From positions 1 through 64,000 of the forward strand of contig LDXJ01000056.1 in assembly GCA_001029295.1 (NCBI GenBank): a stretch of 64,000 nt of DNA, written 5' to 3'. This stretch comes from Peptococcaceae bacterium CEB3. GTDB lineage: Bacteria > Bacillota > Desulfitobacteriia > Desulfitobacteriales > Desulfitobacteriaceae. The notes below the pieces were generated by a model. The model searched no databases. It was not told the DNA's origin and saw nothing but the letters and a program-made list of their open reading frames with translations. Shown one piece after another: positions 1 through 8,317 of this stretch. The position numbers and the translations under genes are program-made. Numbering within the stretch: position 1 is the first letter of the stretch; the number at the start of each line of letters is the position of its first letter.

Positions 1-28
1 GGCAGCGTCAGATGTGTATAAGAGACAG
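1..28 (+). other. Nextera sequencing adapter remnant
   Basis: Positions 10-28 read AGATGTGTATAAGAGACAG, the Tn5 mosaic end used in Nextera libraries, and positions 1-9 match the preceding bases of the Read 1 adapter. This is untrimmed synthetic sequence at a contig end, not genomic DNA. Biological sequence starts at about 29. Confidence 0.97.
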
Positions 29-587
29 AGGTCCTGGTCTTAGGGCGAATCGCCGCCAACCAGATGAAACTGGGCAAAGTCTCTCGTCCCGTGATGCAGA
101 ATCTGGCCGACCTTTCGGGGGAATCGGTAATCTTGACCATTCGGGACGGGATGTCCGGTGTGGCCATTGAAATTGTCGAAGGAACCCAAGCCATCACCTG
201 GAAAACCTCCCTCGGCAACAATTTGCCCCTGCATTGCGGCGCATCCAAAAAAGTACTCTTAGCCTTTCAGTCCCCCGAATTTATTGAGCAATATCTGAAA
301 GTGAACGCCTGCTCAGACTCAGTGATCTGCAACTCATGCGAACCGATGCACTTCGGGAGGAACTGGCTCAGATCCGCACGCAGGGCATAGCCATCACCGT
401 CGGTGAAGTCGACCTCGGGGTTACCGCTCTAGCCGCGCCTATTTTTGATGAATACAAGGAGGTGATTGCCGGCTTGACAATCGGCGGACCGTCTTTCCGC
501 TTCACTCCTGAGACTTTAAGCACCCTGACCCAATTGGTTAAACAGGCTGCCGGAACTATTTCCGCCAAACTGGGATACACGGGGTGA
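29..587 (+). pseudogene. IclR-family transcriptional regulator, C-terminal part, frameshifted
   Basis: This is the effector-binding half of an IclR-type repressor/activator. The N-terminal winged helix is lost at the contig end. The first frame (open from 31) carries the family's GESVILTIRDG stretch and ends with the GASKKVLLAF motif. The second frame (from about 303) continues with LREELAQIRTQGIAITVGE and the GVTALAAPIF motif. The two join if one A is added to the AAA run at 298-300, giving QYLKSERLLRLSDL. A one-base sequencing error near the contig edge is as likely as a real mutation. IclR proteins often control acyl or aromatic catabolism, which fits the CoA-transferase downstream, but an insertion element lies between them. 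Confidence 0.8.
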
Positions 588-872
588 AAGAGCAGCAGCC
601 TTCGGCGCCATGGGAAAAGGGGCTTGCTGTCCCCAATTTGCGGAACGGTATTCCTGCTAACGGAACATATGGCTGGTGGGAGAATCAAGATCTCATTATT
701 ATAGAACGTGCGCGGGAAAACCTCGGAATTCGATTCCGGGGATGAGAGCGCTTCCGCAAAGAATTTCAAACTATTGTCCTCCCTTTGTGGTAGAATATGG
801 CCGAACAGTCATCATAAAACACGACATGCAAACGAAGAAGGCCAAGATCACTAGCGAGGGGGTGAAAAAGAA
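588..872. other. Intergenic stretch with a hairpin before tnpB
   Basis: No gene is supported here. A 9-bp hairpin (721-729 pairing with 733-741, loop TCG, one G-T pair) could be the terminator of the IclR gene or part of the left end of the downstream insertion element. No tnpA is present. A purine-rich ribosome site, GAGGGGGTG, lies at about 857-865 before tnpB. Confidence 0.4.
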
Positions 873-2174
873 ATGTTTGCTACTCAGAAAGTACGGATTA
901 AAGGGCTTACGCAAGCAGAATATGAGATTCTGTGTCTGCTCCACCGGTATGCCAAAAACCTCTACAATGTGGCGCTCTATGCTCTGCGCCAGCACTTTTT
1001 TGCGACGGAAAGACTGCTGAGCTTCAATAAACTCTACCATCAGTGTAAAACAAATGAGAACTACCACTTGATCCAAGCCGGAGTAAGTCAGCAGATCCTG
1101 AAAAGTGCGCTAGGAGATATGAAATCGTTTCTGGCACTCAGCACAAAAGCGGCATTGGGGCAATATCCAGCGGAGAAAGTCAAGATTCCCAAGTATCTAC
1201 CCAAGGACGGCTATTCCCAGCTTCTTTGTTCGACCAATGCGATCACTGTTCACGACGGCTATTTTCAGATACCCATGTCCAATCGGTTCATGCAGGAACA
1301 TCCCGGCTTAACCATCAAAATTCGTGTACCAGATCGTATGGCCAATCAGCCCATCCGGGAAGTACGCCTAAACCCCCTCCACCATGCCCGCTTCTTGGAA
1401 GCGGAGTTTGTGTATAAAACAGCGGATAAGGCCCAGCCTGTAGGGGAGCCGGAAACTTTAGCTCTGGATCTTGGGATAAATACCCTGGCAGCCGGTATTA
1501 GTACTACTGGAACCGCGTTTTTGATCGACGGAAAGCGGCTGAAATCAGTCAATCAATGGTACAACAAGGAACGTTCCAGACTCCAATCAATGAAAGACCT
1601 GCAAGGGATCAAAGGCGAAACCGATAAGCTTGCGTTGATCGCCTACAACCGGGAAAACTTCATGCGCGACTACCTGAGCAAAGCCGGTCACTTGATTTTG
1701 CAGCATTGCCTCGACAACAAAATCGGGCGGGTAGTGGTGGGTGTGAATCCCGGCTGGAAGCAAGCAATCAATATCGGTCATGTGAACAATCAAAACTTTG
1801 TGCAGATTCCCTTCTGGAAATTTCGCCGGTTTCTGGCGTACCTGTGTGAAAAGAACGGCATTGAATACGTAGAGATTACGGAGAGCTATACTTCCAAGGC
1901 CAGCTTTCTGGACCGGGATCTATTGCCGGAATTCGACCCAGAACACACAGAAAAGTACGTGTTCAGCGGTAAGCGGGTAAAACGGGGACTCTATCGCAGT
2001 GCCAATGGGCAAGCCGTAAACGCTGACTTAAACGGGGCAGCTAATATTCTGCGCAAAGCCTGTCCGGGAATTGACTTATCACGGGTAAGTCACGCACTAT
2101 GCCTAAATCCCATTAGACTCTACCCACTGGCAACAATCAAGAGGCGTACACTTAAAAGTAAAGCGGCGGCCTAA
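873..2174 (+). CDS. tnpB: TnpB-type RNA-guided endonuclease of an IS200/IS605-family element
   Basis: The 433-residue protein belongs to the OrfB/TnpB family, which uses a guide RNA from the transposon right end to cut DNA. The RuvC-I Asp is D199 in LALDLGIN and the RuvC-III Asp is D385 in VNADLNGAANILRK. The usual RuvC-II Glu position reads VVVGVNPGWKQ (287-297) with no acid, while E334 and E337 in EITESYTSKASF are candidates for a shifted catalytic Glu. The CxxC zinc ribbon seen in many TnpBs is absent. No tnpA accompanies it, so it is probably not self-mobile. The family is certain; nuclease activity is inferred. Confidence 0.9.
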   Translation: MFATQKVRIKGLTQAEYEILCLLHRYAKNLYNVALYALRQHFFATERLLSFNKLYHQCKTNENYHLIQAGVSQQILKSALGDMKSFLALSTKAALGQYPAEKVKIPKYLPKDGYSQLLCSTNAITVHDGYFQIPMSNRFMQEHPGLTIKIRVPDRMANQPIREVRLNPLHHARFLEAEFVYKTADKAQPVGEPETLALDLGINTLAAGISTTGTAFLIDGKRLKSVNQWYNKERSRLQSMKDLQGIKGETDKLALIAYNRENFMRDYLSKAGHLILQHCLDNKIGRVVVGVNPGWKQAINIGHVNNQNFVQIPFWKFRRFLAYLCEKNGIEYVEITESYTSKASFLDRDLLPEFDPEHTEKYVFSGKRVKRGLYRSANGQAVNADLNGAANILRKACPGIDLSRVSHALCLNPIRLYPLATIKRRTLKSKAAA

Positions 2175-2263
2175 CGGCGACCGCATAGAGGCCACTTGTA
2201 CGGCCTGCCAAGCTCCTTCGGGGGACTTGGGAATCCTCGCGTTTCAACGCGGGGAGGAAGTCA
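2175..2263 (+). mobile_element. IS605-type right end / likely 3' part of the TnpB guide RNA
   Basis: Directly after the tnpB stop lie two hairpins. One is a CCAAG/CTTGG stem with an inner CTCC-TTCG-GGGG helix (2208-2230). The other is CCTCGCGTT-TCA-AACGCGGGG (2235-2255). The stretch ends in GGAGGAAGTCA at 2263. The same architecture and conserved flanks occur inverted at 33655-33760, and the two copies stop matching exactly after GAAGTCA, which places the element end there. In TnpB systems the bases just outside this end (2264 onward) serve as the guide. Confidence 0.75.
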
Positions 2264-2402
2264 AGACTTGGATTTGGAGGGAAACACGCGACATGGATAT
2301 GTCATTGTGATGATTCTAATGCCACGATCATGGTTAGTGGATATACGAAAGTTGATCCCCTGCAGGAGAAAATATGACTGCGCATGAAAGGAGTTGTCAG
2401 CT

Positions 2403-3587
2403 GTGCCTTCACCTTTGGACGGAGTAAAGATTCTGGACATATCCAGGGTCTTGACAGGGCCGTTTTGTACCATGCTCCTGGGAGACTTGGGTGCCGAGGT
2501 CATCAAGATCGAAATGCCGGAAAAGGGTGACGAGACCCGGGAATGGGGCCCACCTTTTGTGGCGGGCGAGAGTTCCTATTATCTGAGTATTAACAGGAAT
2601 AAACGCAGCCTAACTCTCGACTTGAAGAGTGAAAAGGGGCGGGAAATCTTTTTTAAACTCGCCTCGGAAGCCGACGTGATCGTCGAGAATTTCCTGCCGG
2701 GTACGGTAACCCGTTTAGGCATCGATTATGAAGCGGTACGCCGGGTTAAGCCGGAAATCATTTATTGCTCAATATCCGGTTTCGGCCAGGACGGGCCTTT
2801 CAAAAGCGTTCCAGCCTACGACCTCATGATGCAGGGAATCGGCGGGCTCATGTCGATCACCGGGGAAAAAAACGGAGAGCCGGTACGCATCGGAGTGGCT
2901 CTGATCGATATTGGGGCGGGAATGTACGCGGCCTTGGGAATCATGTCCGCTCTTATGGTCAAAAAGCAAACAGGCCAAGGGCAGTATGTCGACGTTTCTC
3001 TCCTCGATACGGAAACCTCTTGGCTAACCTACATGGCCACAAATTATTTTGCTACCGGTAAAGACCCCGTTCGCCTGGGCTCCGCCCACCCCACGATCGT
3101 TCCCTATCAGGCTTACCCGGCCAAGGATCAGCCCTTTGTCCTGGCCGTGGGAAATGACGCCATCTGGCACCGCTTTTGCGCCGCCCTCGGGCTCAGCCTG
3201 GACGAGGATCCGAAATTCGTCACCAACCATGACCGGGTTCAGAACCGCGAGAACCTCAATGAAATCCTCTACAAGCTGTTCAAGCAAAAGAATGCTCAGG
3301 AATGGATAGACCTCCTACAGGCCGCCCGGGTACCCTGCGGCCTGGTCAACGCAGTATCTCAGGTGGTGAACCATCCCCAGACAAAACACCGCCGCATGGT
3401 TGTGGAGATGGGACATCCCAAGGCCGGCACAATCAAAGTACTGGGGAATCCGATCAAACTGTCAAGGACCCCGGCCCAGTATCGGCTTGCTCCGCCCTTA
3501 CTCGGACAACAAACCGAAGAAATTCTGACAGAACTGGGATACTCCAGTCAGGAAATATCCGAATTCCGGGAGAGCGGTGTCATTTGA
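2403..3587 (+). CDS. Class III CoA-transferase (CaiB/BaiF family)
   Basis: The product (394 residues) moves CoA between an acyl-CoA donor and a free acid. It shows the family N-terminus DGVKILDISRVLTGPF, the GDLGAEVIKIE strand, and VALIDIGAGMYAALGI, which holds the expected catalytic Asp. GTG at 2403 is chosen because AAAGGAG (2387-2393) lies nine bases upstream. A TTG at 2394 abuts that site and is unlikely. The gene stands alone on the plus strand between the IS element and a strong terminator. The substrate is unknown. Acyl-CoA dehydrogenase and hydratase genes nearby suggest a role in activating an organic acid. Confidence 0.88.
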   Translation: MPSPLDGVKILDISRVLTGPFCTMLLGDLGAEVIKIEMPEKGDETREWGPPFVAGESSYYLSINRNKRSLTLDLKSEKGREIFFKLASEADVIVENFLPGTVTRLGIDYEAVRRVKPEIIYCSISGFGQDGPFKSVPAYDLMMQGIGGLMSITGEKNGEPVRIGVALIDIGAGMYAALGIMSALMVKKQTGQGQYVDVSLLDTETSWLTYMATNYFATGKDPVRLGSAHPTIVPYQAYPAKDQPFVLAVGNDAIWHRFCAALGLSLDEDPKFVTNHDRVQNRENLNEILYKLFKQKNAQEWIDLLQAARVPCGLVNAVSQVVNHPQTKHRRMVVEMGHPKAGTIKVLGNPIKLSRTPAQYRLAPPLLGQQTEEILTELGYSSQEISEFRESGVI

Positions 3588-3609
3588 CCAGGGATTCTGT
3601 CTGTTTCAC

Positions 3610-3643
3610 AGTACAGGCCACCCTTCGCCGGGTGGCCTGTACT
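3610..3643. terminator. Strong 14-bp hairpin between convergent genes
   Basis: A perfect 14-bp stem (3610-3623 with 3630-3643) closes a TTCGCC loop just after the CoA-transferase stop. There is no long T-run on the plus strand. Its position between convergent genes suggests a two-way terminator. Confidence 0.65.
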
Positions 3644-3729
3644 TGAATCGCAGAACCTCTTTCCCACCGCTCCGACTTCCGTTCGCCCGGATGCCCAGTC
3701 CGCGATTTAAAGAATGTCGGCGGGGTAAT

Positions 3730-4887
3730 CTATCGATTGGGCGCTTCCCCCTGTGCCACCCCCGCGATAATTAACTTCTGGATATTAGAAGTTCCCTCTA
3801 CGACCTGGAAGGACTTGGCGTCACGCAGGTACCGCTCCACCGGGTATTCCGAGGAATAGCCGAAAGACCCGAGAATCTTCATGGCTTCGTTCGCAGCATG
3901 CACAGCGGACTCAGCCGAAAAATACTTGGCGATCGAAGTTTCGAACTGGTTGGGCAACCCTTGATCCTTGAGCCAAGCCGCCCGATAGACCAGGAGTTGG
4001 GCGGCTTGGTGTTCCGCCGTCATCTCGGCAATAGAGGATTTGATCATCTGAAAGGCACCTATTTTTTGTCCGAACTGAGTCCTCTCATTCGCATACTGGA
4101 CCGCCGCCTCCAGGGCTGCCCCGCTCACGCCGATGGCTCCGGCGGCACAACTGATCCTGGTGTTGTTCAACTGCCACATGCAGATCTTGAATCCCTCACC
4201 CACGTTTCCCAACACGGAATCCTTGGCAATCTTGGCACCATCGAAGAAAATCTCGCCGGTCGGTGCGTTAGCCAAGCCCATCTTAGTCGTAATCTCACCA
4301 ACCGTAATTCCGGGAGTTTCCTTCAGATTCACGATGAAACAGGTGATCCCTTTGTGCTTCTTGCTCCGGTCAGTGTAAGCATAGAGCAAGCCATAGTCCC
4401 CATGTGGTGCCTGAGAGATCCACATTTTGCTGCCATTAATTTCCCAATGGTCCCCGCGGTCTGTAGCCGTCGTCTGCATGCTGACCACATCCGAACCGGT
4501 ATTAGCCTCCGTAATGGCAAAGAAACCGAGCTTTTCCCCGCTCACCCAACCCGGAATATACTTAGCCTTTTGTTCCACTGTGCCAAATTGATTGACGGTG
4601 AGAGCCGGACCAATGTTCTGCATATTCAAGGGCAAGCGCCAGGACGCGTTGAGTTTAGCCAGCTGTTCACCGATGAGTACGGAATCCAGAAGCCCCATGC
4701 CGTTACCGCCATACTCCTCCGGGATTCCGCACCCCAGATAACCCGCATCTCCCATCTTTTTGACGATTTCCGGACGGAAAACGTGGTCTTTGAGGTCTTC
4801 TTCCATGGTAGGCAGAATCTCCCGCTGGGCAAACTTCCGCACAGAATCCTGTAACATCTTTTGTTCTTCTGTTAAAGCAAAATCCAT
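3730..4887 (-). CDS. Acyl-CoA dehydrogenase
   Basis: A 385-residue FAD enzyme that puts an alpha-beta double bond into an acyl-CoA and passes electrons to ETF. It begins MDFALTEEQKMLQDSVRKF, contains the flavin-site stretch AITEANTGSDV and ends with VEGTSNIQKLIIAG, where the Glu matches the catalytic base of short- and medium-chain enzymes. ATG at 4887 is preceded by AGAGGGG at a nine-base gap, so the longer upstream frame is not needed. It lies 161 bp downstream of an enoyl-CoA hydratase on the same strand and may be co-transcribed with it. Chain-length preference cannot be read from sequence. Confidence 0.93.
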   Translation of the reverse strand: MDFALTEEQKMLQDSVRKFAQREILPTMEEDLKDHVFRPEIVKKMGDAGYLGCGIPEEYGGNGMGLLDSVLIGEQLAKLNASWRLPLNMQNIGPALTVNQFGTVEQKAKYIPGWVSGEKLGFFAITEANTGSDVVSMQTTATDRGDHWEINGSKMWISQAPHGDYGLLYAYTDRSKKHKGITCFIVNLKETPGITVGEITTKMGLANAPTGEIFFDGAKIAKDSVLGNVGEGFKICMWQLNNTRISCAAGAIGVSGAALEAAVQYANERTQFGQKIGAFQMIKSSIAEMTAEHQAAQLLVYRAAWLKDQGLPNQFETSIAKYFSAESAVHAANEAMKILGSFGYSSEYPVERYLRDAKSFQVVEGTSNIQKLIIAGVAQGEAPNR

Positions 4888-5048
4888 CGCCTTTTTCCCC
4901 TCTCTTGTGGTCCCGGGTTTTTCAAGACCTGAACCGTATGCAAAATTACTTTGAGAGCACTGCGAAAACTCTTCAACCCTTCGCACCCCGATGGCTCTCC
5001 TTCTCCCCGTGAGGACCGCATTCTTGCCGGCAGACCAGATAGTTAATC

Positions 5049-5885
5049 CTACTTTCCTTGGAACAAAGGGGGACGTTTCTCGACCATAGCCCTCAGGCCC
5101 TCGCGGTAGTCTTCCAGTTCGGTCACGATCGCCATTTGTGATGAGATTAAATCCAAGGCAGTGCGCAGGTCCCGTGTCCGCTCGGCCGAATAAACGGCCC
5201 GCTTGATCATCCGGACCGAGACCGGAGGAGACTGGGCAATTCTGGCGGCCAGTTCCAGAGTGCTCTTTTCTAACTCTTCATCCGGCACCACTCTATTGAC
5301 CAAACCAATTCTTTCCGCCTCCGCAGCCGTAACAAAATCGCCGGTCCACAACAGTTCCAAAGCTTTGGCCGTCCCGACGAGTCGTGGCAGGAAAAAGGCC
5401 CCCCCGTCACCCGGTACCAGGCCTACCCTGACATAACCCGCCGAGAATTTGGCACTCTCCGCCGCCAGGCGCAGATCGCACATGAGGGCCATATCCAAAC
5501 CCGCCCCCACCGCCGCGCCTTGGATAGCACAGATGACGGGTTTATCCATTCTTTCTAAAGTGAGAGCCACTTTATGAATGTGCTGTGTTAGGGAATGCTT
5601 GCGGTCCAAGGCTTTAGGTCCCCAGGTCTCCCCTGCTTCATCCTCCGCAATAAAACCACGGCCTGCCAGCATGGTCTTAGTATCCCCTCCGGCACAAAAG
5701 GCCTTGCCTTGAGCCGTTAAGACGACGACGCGGATCTGAGGATCCTCTTCGGCGTCCGCCAAGGCCTTAGCCCAAGCCCGGATCATCGGGAGAGAAAAGG
5801 CATTCAAGGCCTGTGGCCGGTTGAGGATGATCCTGGCGATGTAACCTTCTTTCTCATAAAGCACATGTTGGTGAGTTTCAGCCAT
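5049..5885 (-). CDS. Enoyl-CoA hydratase/isomerase family protein
   Basis: A 278-residue crotonase-fold protein. It shows the CoA-binding stretch KAFCAGGDTKTM (oxyanion-hole segment) and the second oxyanion segment AIQGAAVGAGLDMALMCDLR. The RVGLVPGDGGAFFLPRLVG region has Asp and Gly where classic hydratases have Glu residues, so it may be a hydratase, isomerase or other crotonase-type enzyme. ATG at 5885 follows GGGAGG at a nine-base gap. It lies upstream of the acyl-CoA dehydrogenase at 3730-4887, consistent with a small beta-oxidation unit. Confidence 0.88.
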   Translation of the reverse strand: MAETHQHVLYEKEGYIARIILNRPQALNAFSLPMIRAWAKALADAEEDPQIRVVVLTAQGKAFCAGGDTKTMLAGRGFIAEDEAGETWGPKALDRKHSLTQHIHKVALTLERMDKPVICAIQGAAVGAGLDMALMCDLRLAAESAKFSAGYVRVGLVPGDGGAFFLPRLVGTAKALELLWTGDFVTAAEAERIGLVNRVVPDEELEKSTLELAARIAQSPPVSVRMIKRAVYSAERTRDLRTALDLISSQMAIVTELEDYREGLRAMVEKRPPLFQGK

Positions 5886-6124
5886 GTAGTTTTTCCTCCC
5901 TTATGTTCTTAATCGGTGGTGCGCTCCGCCGCGTGAATGCAAAGGGCGCCGGGCCACGTCTATCCTGCCGTTCCGTTAATAGGAATCATGTTCCGCCTTT
6001 TACATACTCATTTTAAGCTTTCGTCGTGTTTGACGCCAGACTTTGGTGCCGAGTCGCCGTAAAACTCCATTGAGCAGCCGATATCCGAAGGTAGACGGTG
6101 GAAAGTCTTCAGTCGACATCTTGG

Positions 6125-6154
6125 TTGACATTTTTGTATGCAAAGACGTATACT
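6125..6154 (+). promoter_or_regulatory. Sigma-A-type promoter for the toxin-antitoxin pair
   Basis: TTGACA (6125-6130) and TATACT (6149-6154) are separated by 18 bases and point at the antitoxin gene. The AGCGTACGCT palindrome at 6253-6262 and the bases around it loosely repeat the -10 region, so both could be operators for self-repression. The rest of the 396-bp gap 5886-6281 shows nothing else. Confidence 0.6.
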
Positions 6155-6281
6155 AAAGCAAACAAAGCTCGGCTTGTGCGGAACCTTTGGGTGAAGGCAA
6201 AAGCCGAAGTTGCACGGGCGCCACAGATCTTCTACTTTCTGATATGCCAAAAAGCGTACGCTAAAAAGAGGGGGCGTTATC

Positions 6282-6533
6282 ATGTCCACAACCATAAGAA
6301 TCAATCCCTCTACTTTGCAGGTATTAAAACAAGTCGCCCTGCAAGCCGGCGAGCCTGTACAGACCACATTAGACAAGGCTGTAGAAGCATATCGCAGGCA
6401 AATTTTTCTGCAACAAGCCAATGACGCTTTTGCAGAACTGAAAAAAAAGCCTGAATTATGGCAAGAGGAATTGTCAGAACGACAAGAATGGGAAATAACC
6501 TATAACGACGACTTAGACGAGGATGAGCGATGA
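6282..6533 (+). CDS. Antitoxin of a MazEF-like pair
   Basis: An 83-residue protein starting MSTTIRINPSTLQVLKQVA, a short beta strand and helices as in ribbon-helix-helix DNA-binding antitoxins, followed by an acidic tail (NDDLDEDER) suited to cover a MazF toxin. GAGGGGG lies seven bases before the ATG. The stop overlaps the toxin ATG by four bases, so the pair is translationally coupled. It should bind the toxin and repress the promoter at 6125-6154. The family is assigned mainly from its partner. Confidence 0.8.
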   Translation: MSTTIRINPSTLQVLKQVALQAGEPVQTTLDKAVEAYRRQIFLQQANDAFAELKKKPELWQEELSERQEWEITYNDDLDEDER

Positions 6534-6868
6534 ATCCTTTGCGCGGAGATATTTGGTTGGTTGATTTGAACCCTGTTCGAGGACATGAGCAGGCTGGCAC
6601 AAGGCCTGCTTTGATTTTGTCCGTCAATTTGTTCAACAGCGGTCCCGCCGGACTGGTAGTTGTCATACCCATAACAACCCGGTCTAAAGGGATACCATTT
6701 CATGTTGAGGTCCACCCGCCAGAAGGTGGCCTGACATCAACCAGTTACATCAAGTGTGAGGACATACGCTCTGTTTCTAAGAATAGACTGGCCAACAGGC
6801 TGGGGGCGCTGTCCTCTGCTACGATAGAACTTGTGGAGGACAGAATCCAGATATTGTTGAGTCTGTGA
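6530..6868 (+). CDS. mazF: MazF/PemK-type mRNA interferase toxin
   Basis: A 112-residue PemK-family protein. The family hallmarks are present: RGDIWLVDLNPVRGHEQAG, then TRPALILSVNLFN, VVVIPITTR and CEDIRSVSKNRLANRLG. Such toxins cut single-stranded RNA at short motifs and arrest growth when the antitoxin is lost. Length and motifs look complete. The cut site cannot be predicted from this sequence. Confidence 0.93.
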   Translation: MNPLRGDIWLVDLNPVRGHEQAGTRPALILSVNLFNSGPAGLVVVIPITTRSKGIPFHVEVHPPEGGLTSTSYIKCEDIRSVSKNRLANRLGALSSATIELVEDRIQILLSL

Positions 6869-6930
6869 GAATAATCAGATCGCAGTCCTTATATCTAAAA
6901 TGGGCAGCCTAGCCAAGTAGCCAAGGTATC

Positions 6931-7902
6931 TTAGGAAGACTTGCGGTACCTAAAAACGCCTTCCCTTTCTTCAACGACGAGTTCTCCCCGATGAACCATG
7001 TACACTAAATGGGCCGCTGTCTCGGCCATGGCAAACCTCACCTCATGTGCACTCAAACCCTCGCCGAAAACCTGGCGGCAGACAGTGTAAACAGTTGTTT
7101 CCCCCGTTATCAGCCCTTTCATCAGATTCAGTCTTCCTTGATGATGGGCGAGTAGTTCATGAATCCGTTCTCTCACATTCTTAAAGGGCTGACCGTGAGC
7201 GGGAAAGTCCAATTCGACAGGCAAGCGAAGACTGTCCCGCAACGACTGCAGGTAGTCGGCCAGCGGATCCGGGCTGCCACCCGGCCAGAGACTGATATTC
7301 GAAGTAATCTTTGGCAGCAGGTGATCACCGGAGAGCAGAAGACCGAACTCTTCATTCAGAAAACAAATATGCCCATCCGCATGGCCGGGGGTCAAAATCG
7401 TCCGGTACTCAAAATCACCCAATCTCACCGTACTGGCCTCTTCCAGCGTACTAAACCGCGGCAAGGGATCCGTACCCGCCGCCAGCGTATGCATCGTCAG
7501 GGTGGCTTCTTTGGTAACAGGGGCCGGCATGCCGTTAGCATTAAACATTTGGCTGACCGCATCCACCATTTTCTGACTTTTGTCCCGCCATATCCTGTCA
7601 ATGGCCGCCTCATCCACCGTACTGATAAAAACCGGGGCCTGCGTCAGGCCCTGCAGCCAACCCGCGGCTCCGAAATGGTCCGGGTGAGCATGAGTGATGT
7701 AGATCCCCTTGACATCTGGCGCTGAGACGTTTTCTTCCTTCATAAATCGCTGCCAGACTTGTCGGCTGGATTCTGTGTTGAGGCCTGTGTCGACCAACCA
7801 CCAGCCCTCTTTGCCCTTGATCGCGTAACTGTTGACATGGTTCAGCCGAAAAGGCAAAGGAAGCCTGATTTGATAAATTCCCAATCCTTCATGTACCAGC
7901 AT
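6931..7902 (-). CDS. MBL-fold metallo-hydrolase
   Basis: A 323-residue metallo-beta-lactamase-fold protein. The metal motif ITHAHPDHFGAAGWLQG is intact, the Asp/His pair follows in LTPGHADGHICF and SGDHLLP, and a late His lies in LDFPAHGQPF. The C-terminal helical domain resembles the LACTB2/hydroxyacylglutathione-hydrolase-like branch, which cleaves thioesters or phosphodiesters. ATG at 7902 is chosen because AGAAGG is seven bases upstream; the TTG at 7908 sits too close to it. The substrate is unknown; a CoA-thioesterase role would fit the neighbours but is inference. Confidence 0.88.
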   Translation of the reverse strand: MLVHEGLGIYQIRLPLPFRLNHVNSYAIKGKEGWWLVDTGLNTESSRQVWQRFMKEENVSAPDVKGIYITHAHPDHFGAAGWLQGLTQAPVFISTVDEAAIDRIWRDKSQKMVDAVSQMFNANGMPAPVTKEATLTMHTLAAGTDPLPRFSTLEEASTVRLGDFEYRTILTPGHADGHICFLNEEFGLLLSGDHLLPKITSNISLWPGGSPDPLADYLQSLRDSLRLPVELDFPAHGQPFKNVRERIHELLAHHQGRLNLMKGLITGETTVYTVCRQVFGEGLSAHEVRFAMAETAAHLVYMVHRGELVVEEREGVFRYRKSS

Positions 7903-7968
7903 TTGCAAACCTTCTGTCTTTGCTAAATTTCACCAAAACTTCTTTCCCCCGGAAAACAATACCTACTC

Positions 7969-8235
7969 TCACTCCTTGTCTTCCTTATCCATCTCAATCC
8001 CAAACATCCCGGCAAGATCCTCGTTATCGATAATCCGCTTGCTCTTGCGGCCGGATTTATTAAGCATGGTCTCGGATTTGCGCACAATTGCCTGGGTGAC
8101 AAGTTCTTCAACCTTCAGATTGCGTAGGATGAAAAAAAGAGCGGGATCCTCGTCCAAGCGGGCACCGACGCCATAAAGCACTGCCGCTACATGCTTGCAC
8201 ATCGTCGCCCAATCCGGGCAGCTGCAGCTCAGTGA
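7969..8235 (-). pseudogene. SWIM zinc-finger protein, C-terminal remnant
   Basis: The open frame from about 8235 holds CSCPDWATMCKHVAAVLYG, the complete CxCx(n)CxH SWIM zinc motif, followed by GARLDEDPALFF and a Lys-rich tail ending DLAGMFGIEMDKEDKE. Full-length family members carry long N-terminal regions. Here an in-frame TGA precedes the motif, and related sequence (YRAEFGRVDSLASG) continues upstream in another frame near 8240-8300. It looks like the decayed 3' end of a gene, with at least one frameshift and a missing 5' part. Confidence 0.65.
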
Positions 8236-8317
8236 TATTCAATACGATTAGTTCTCTATTTCCGCTCGCCAAAGAATCCACCCTTCCAAACTCAGCCCGG
8301 TACCCATAAAACCTTTT

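Noticed and set aside
368-769. 133-codon minus-strand ORF
   Set aside because: Overlaps the IclR frames antisense and has no domain.
3898-4854. 318-codon plus-strand ORF
   Set aside because: It lies wholly opposite the acyl-CoA dehydrogenase gene, has no ribosome site and no recognisable domain.
6131-6154. TGTATG...GTATAC near the mazEF promoter as another activator site
   Set aside because: The arms are spaced differently from the 17-bp repeats and overlap a sigma-A promoter; likely chance.
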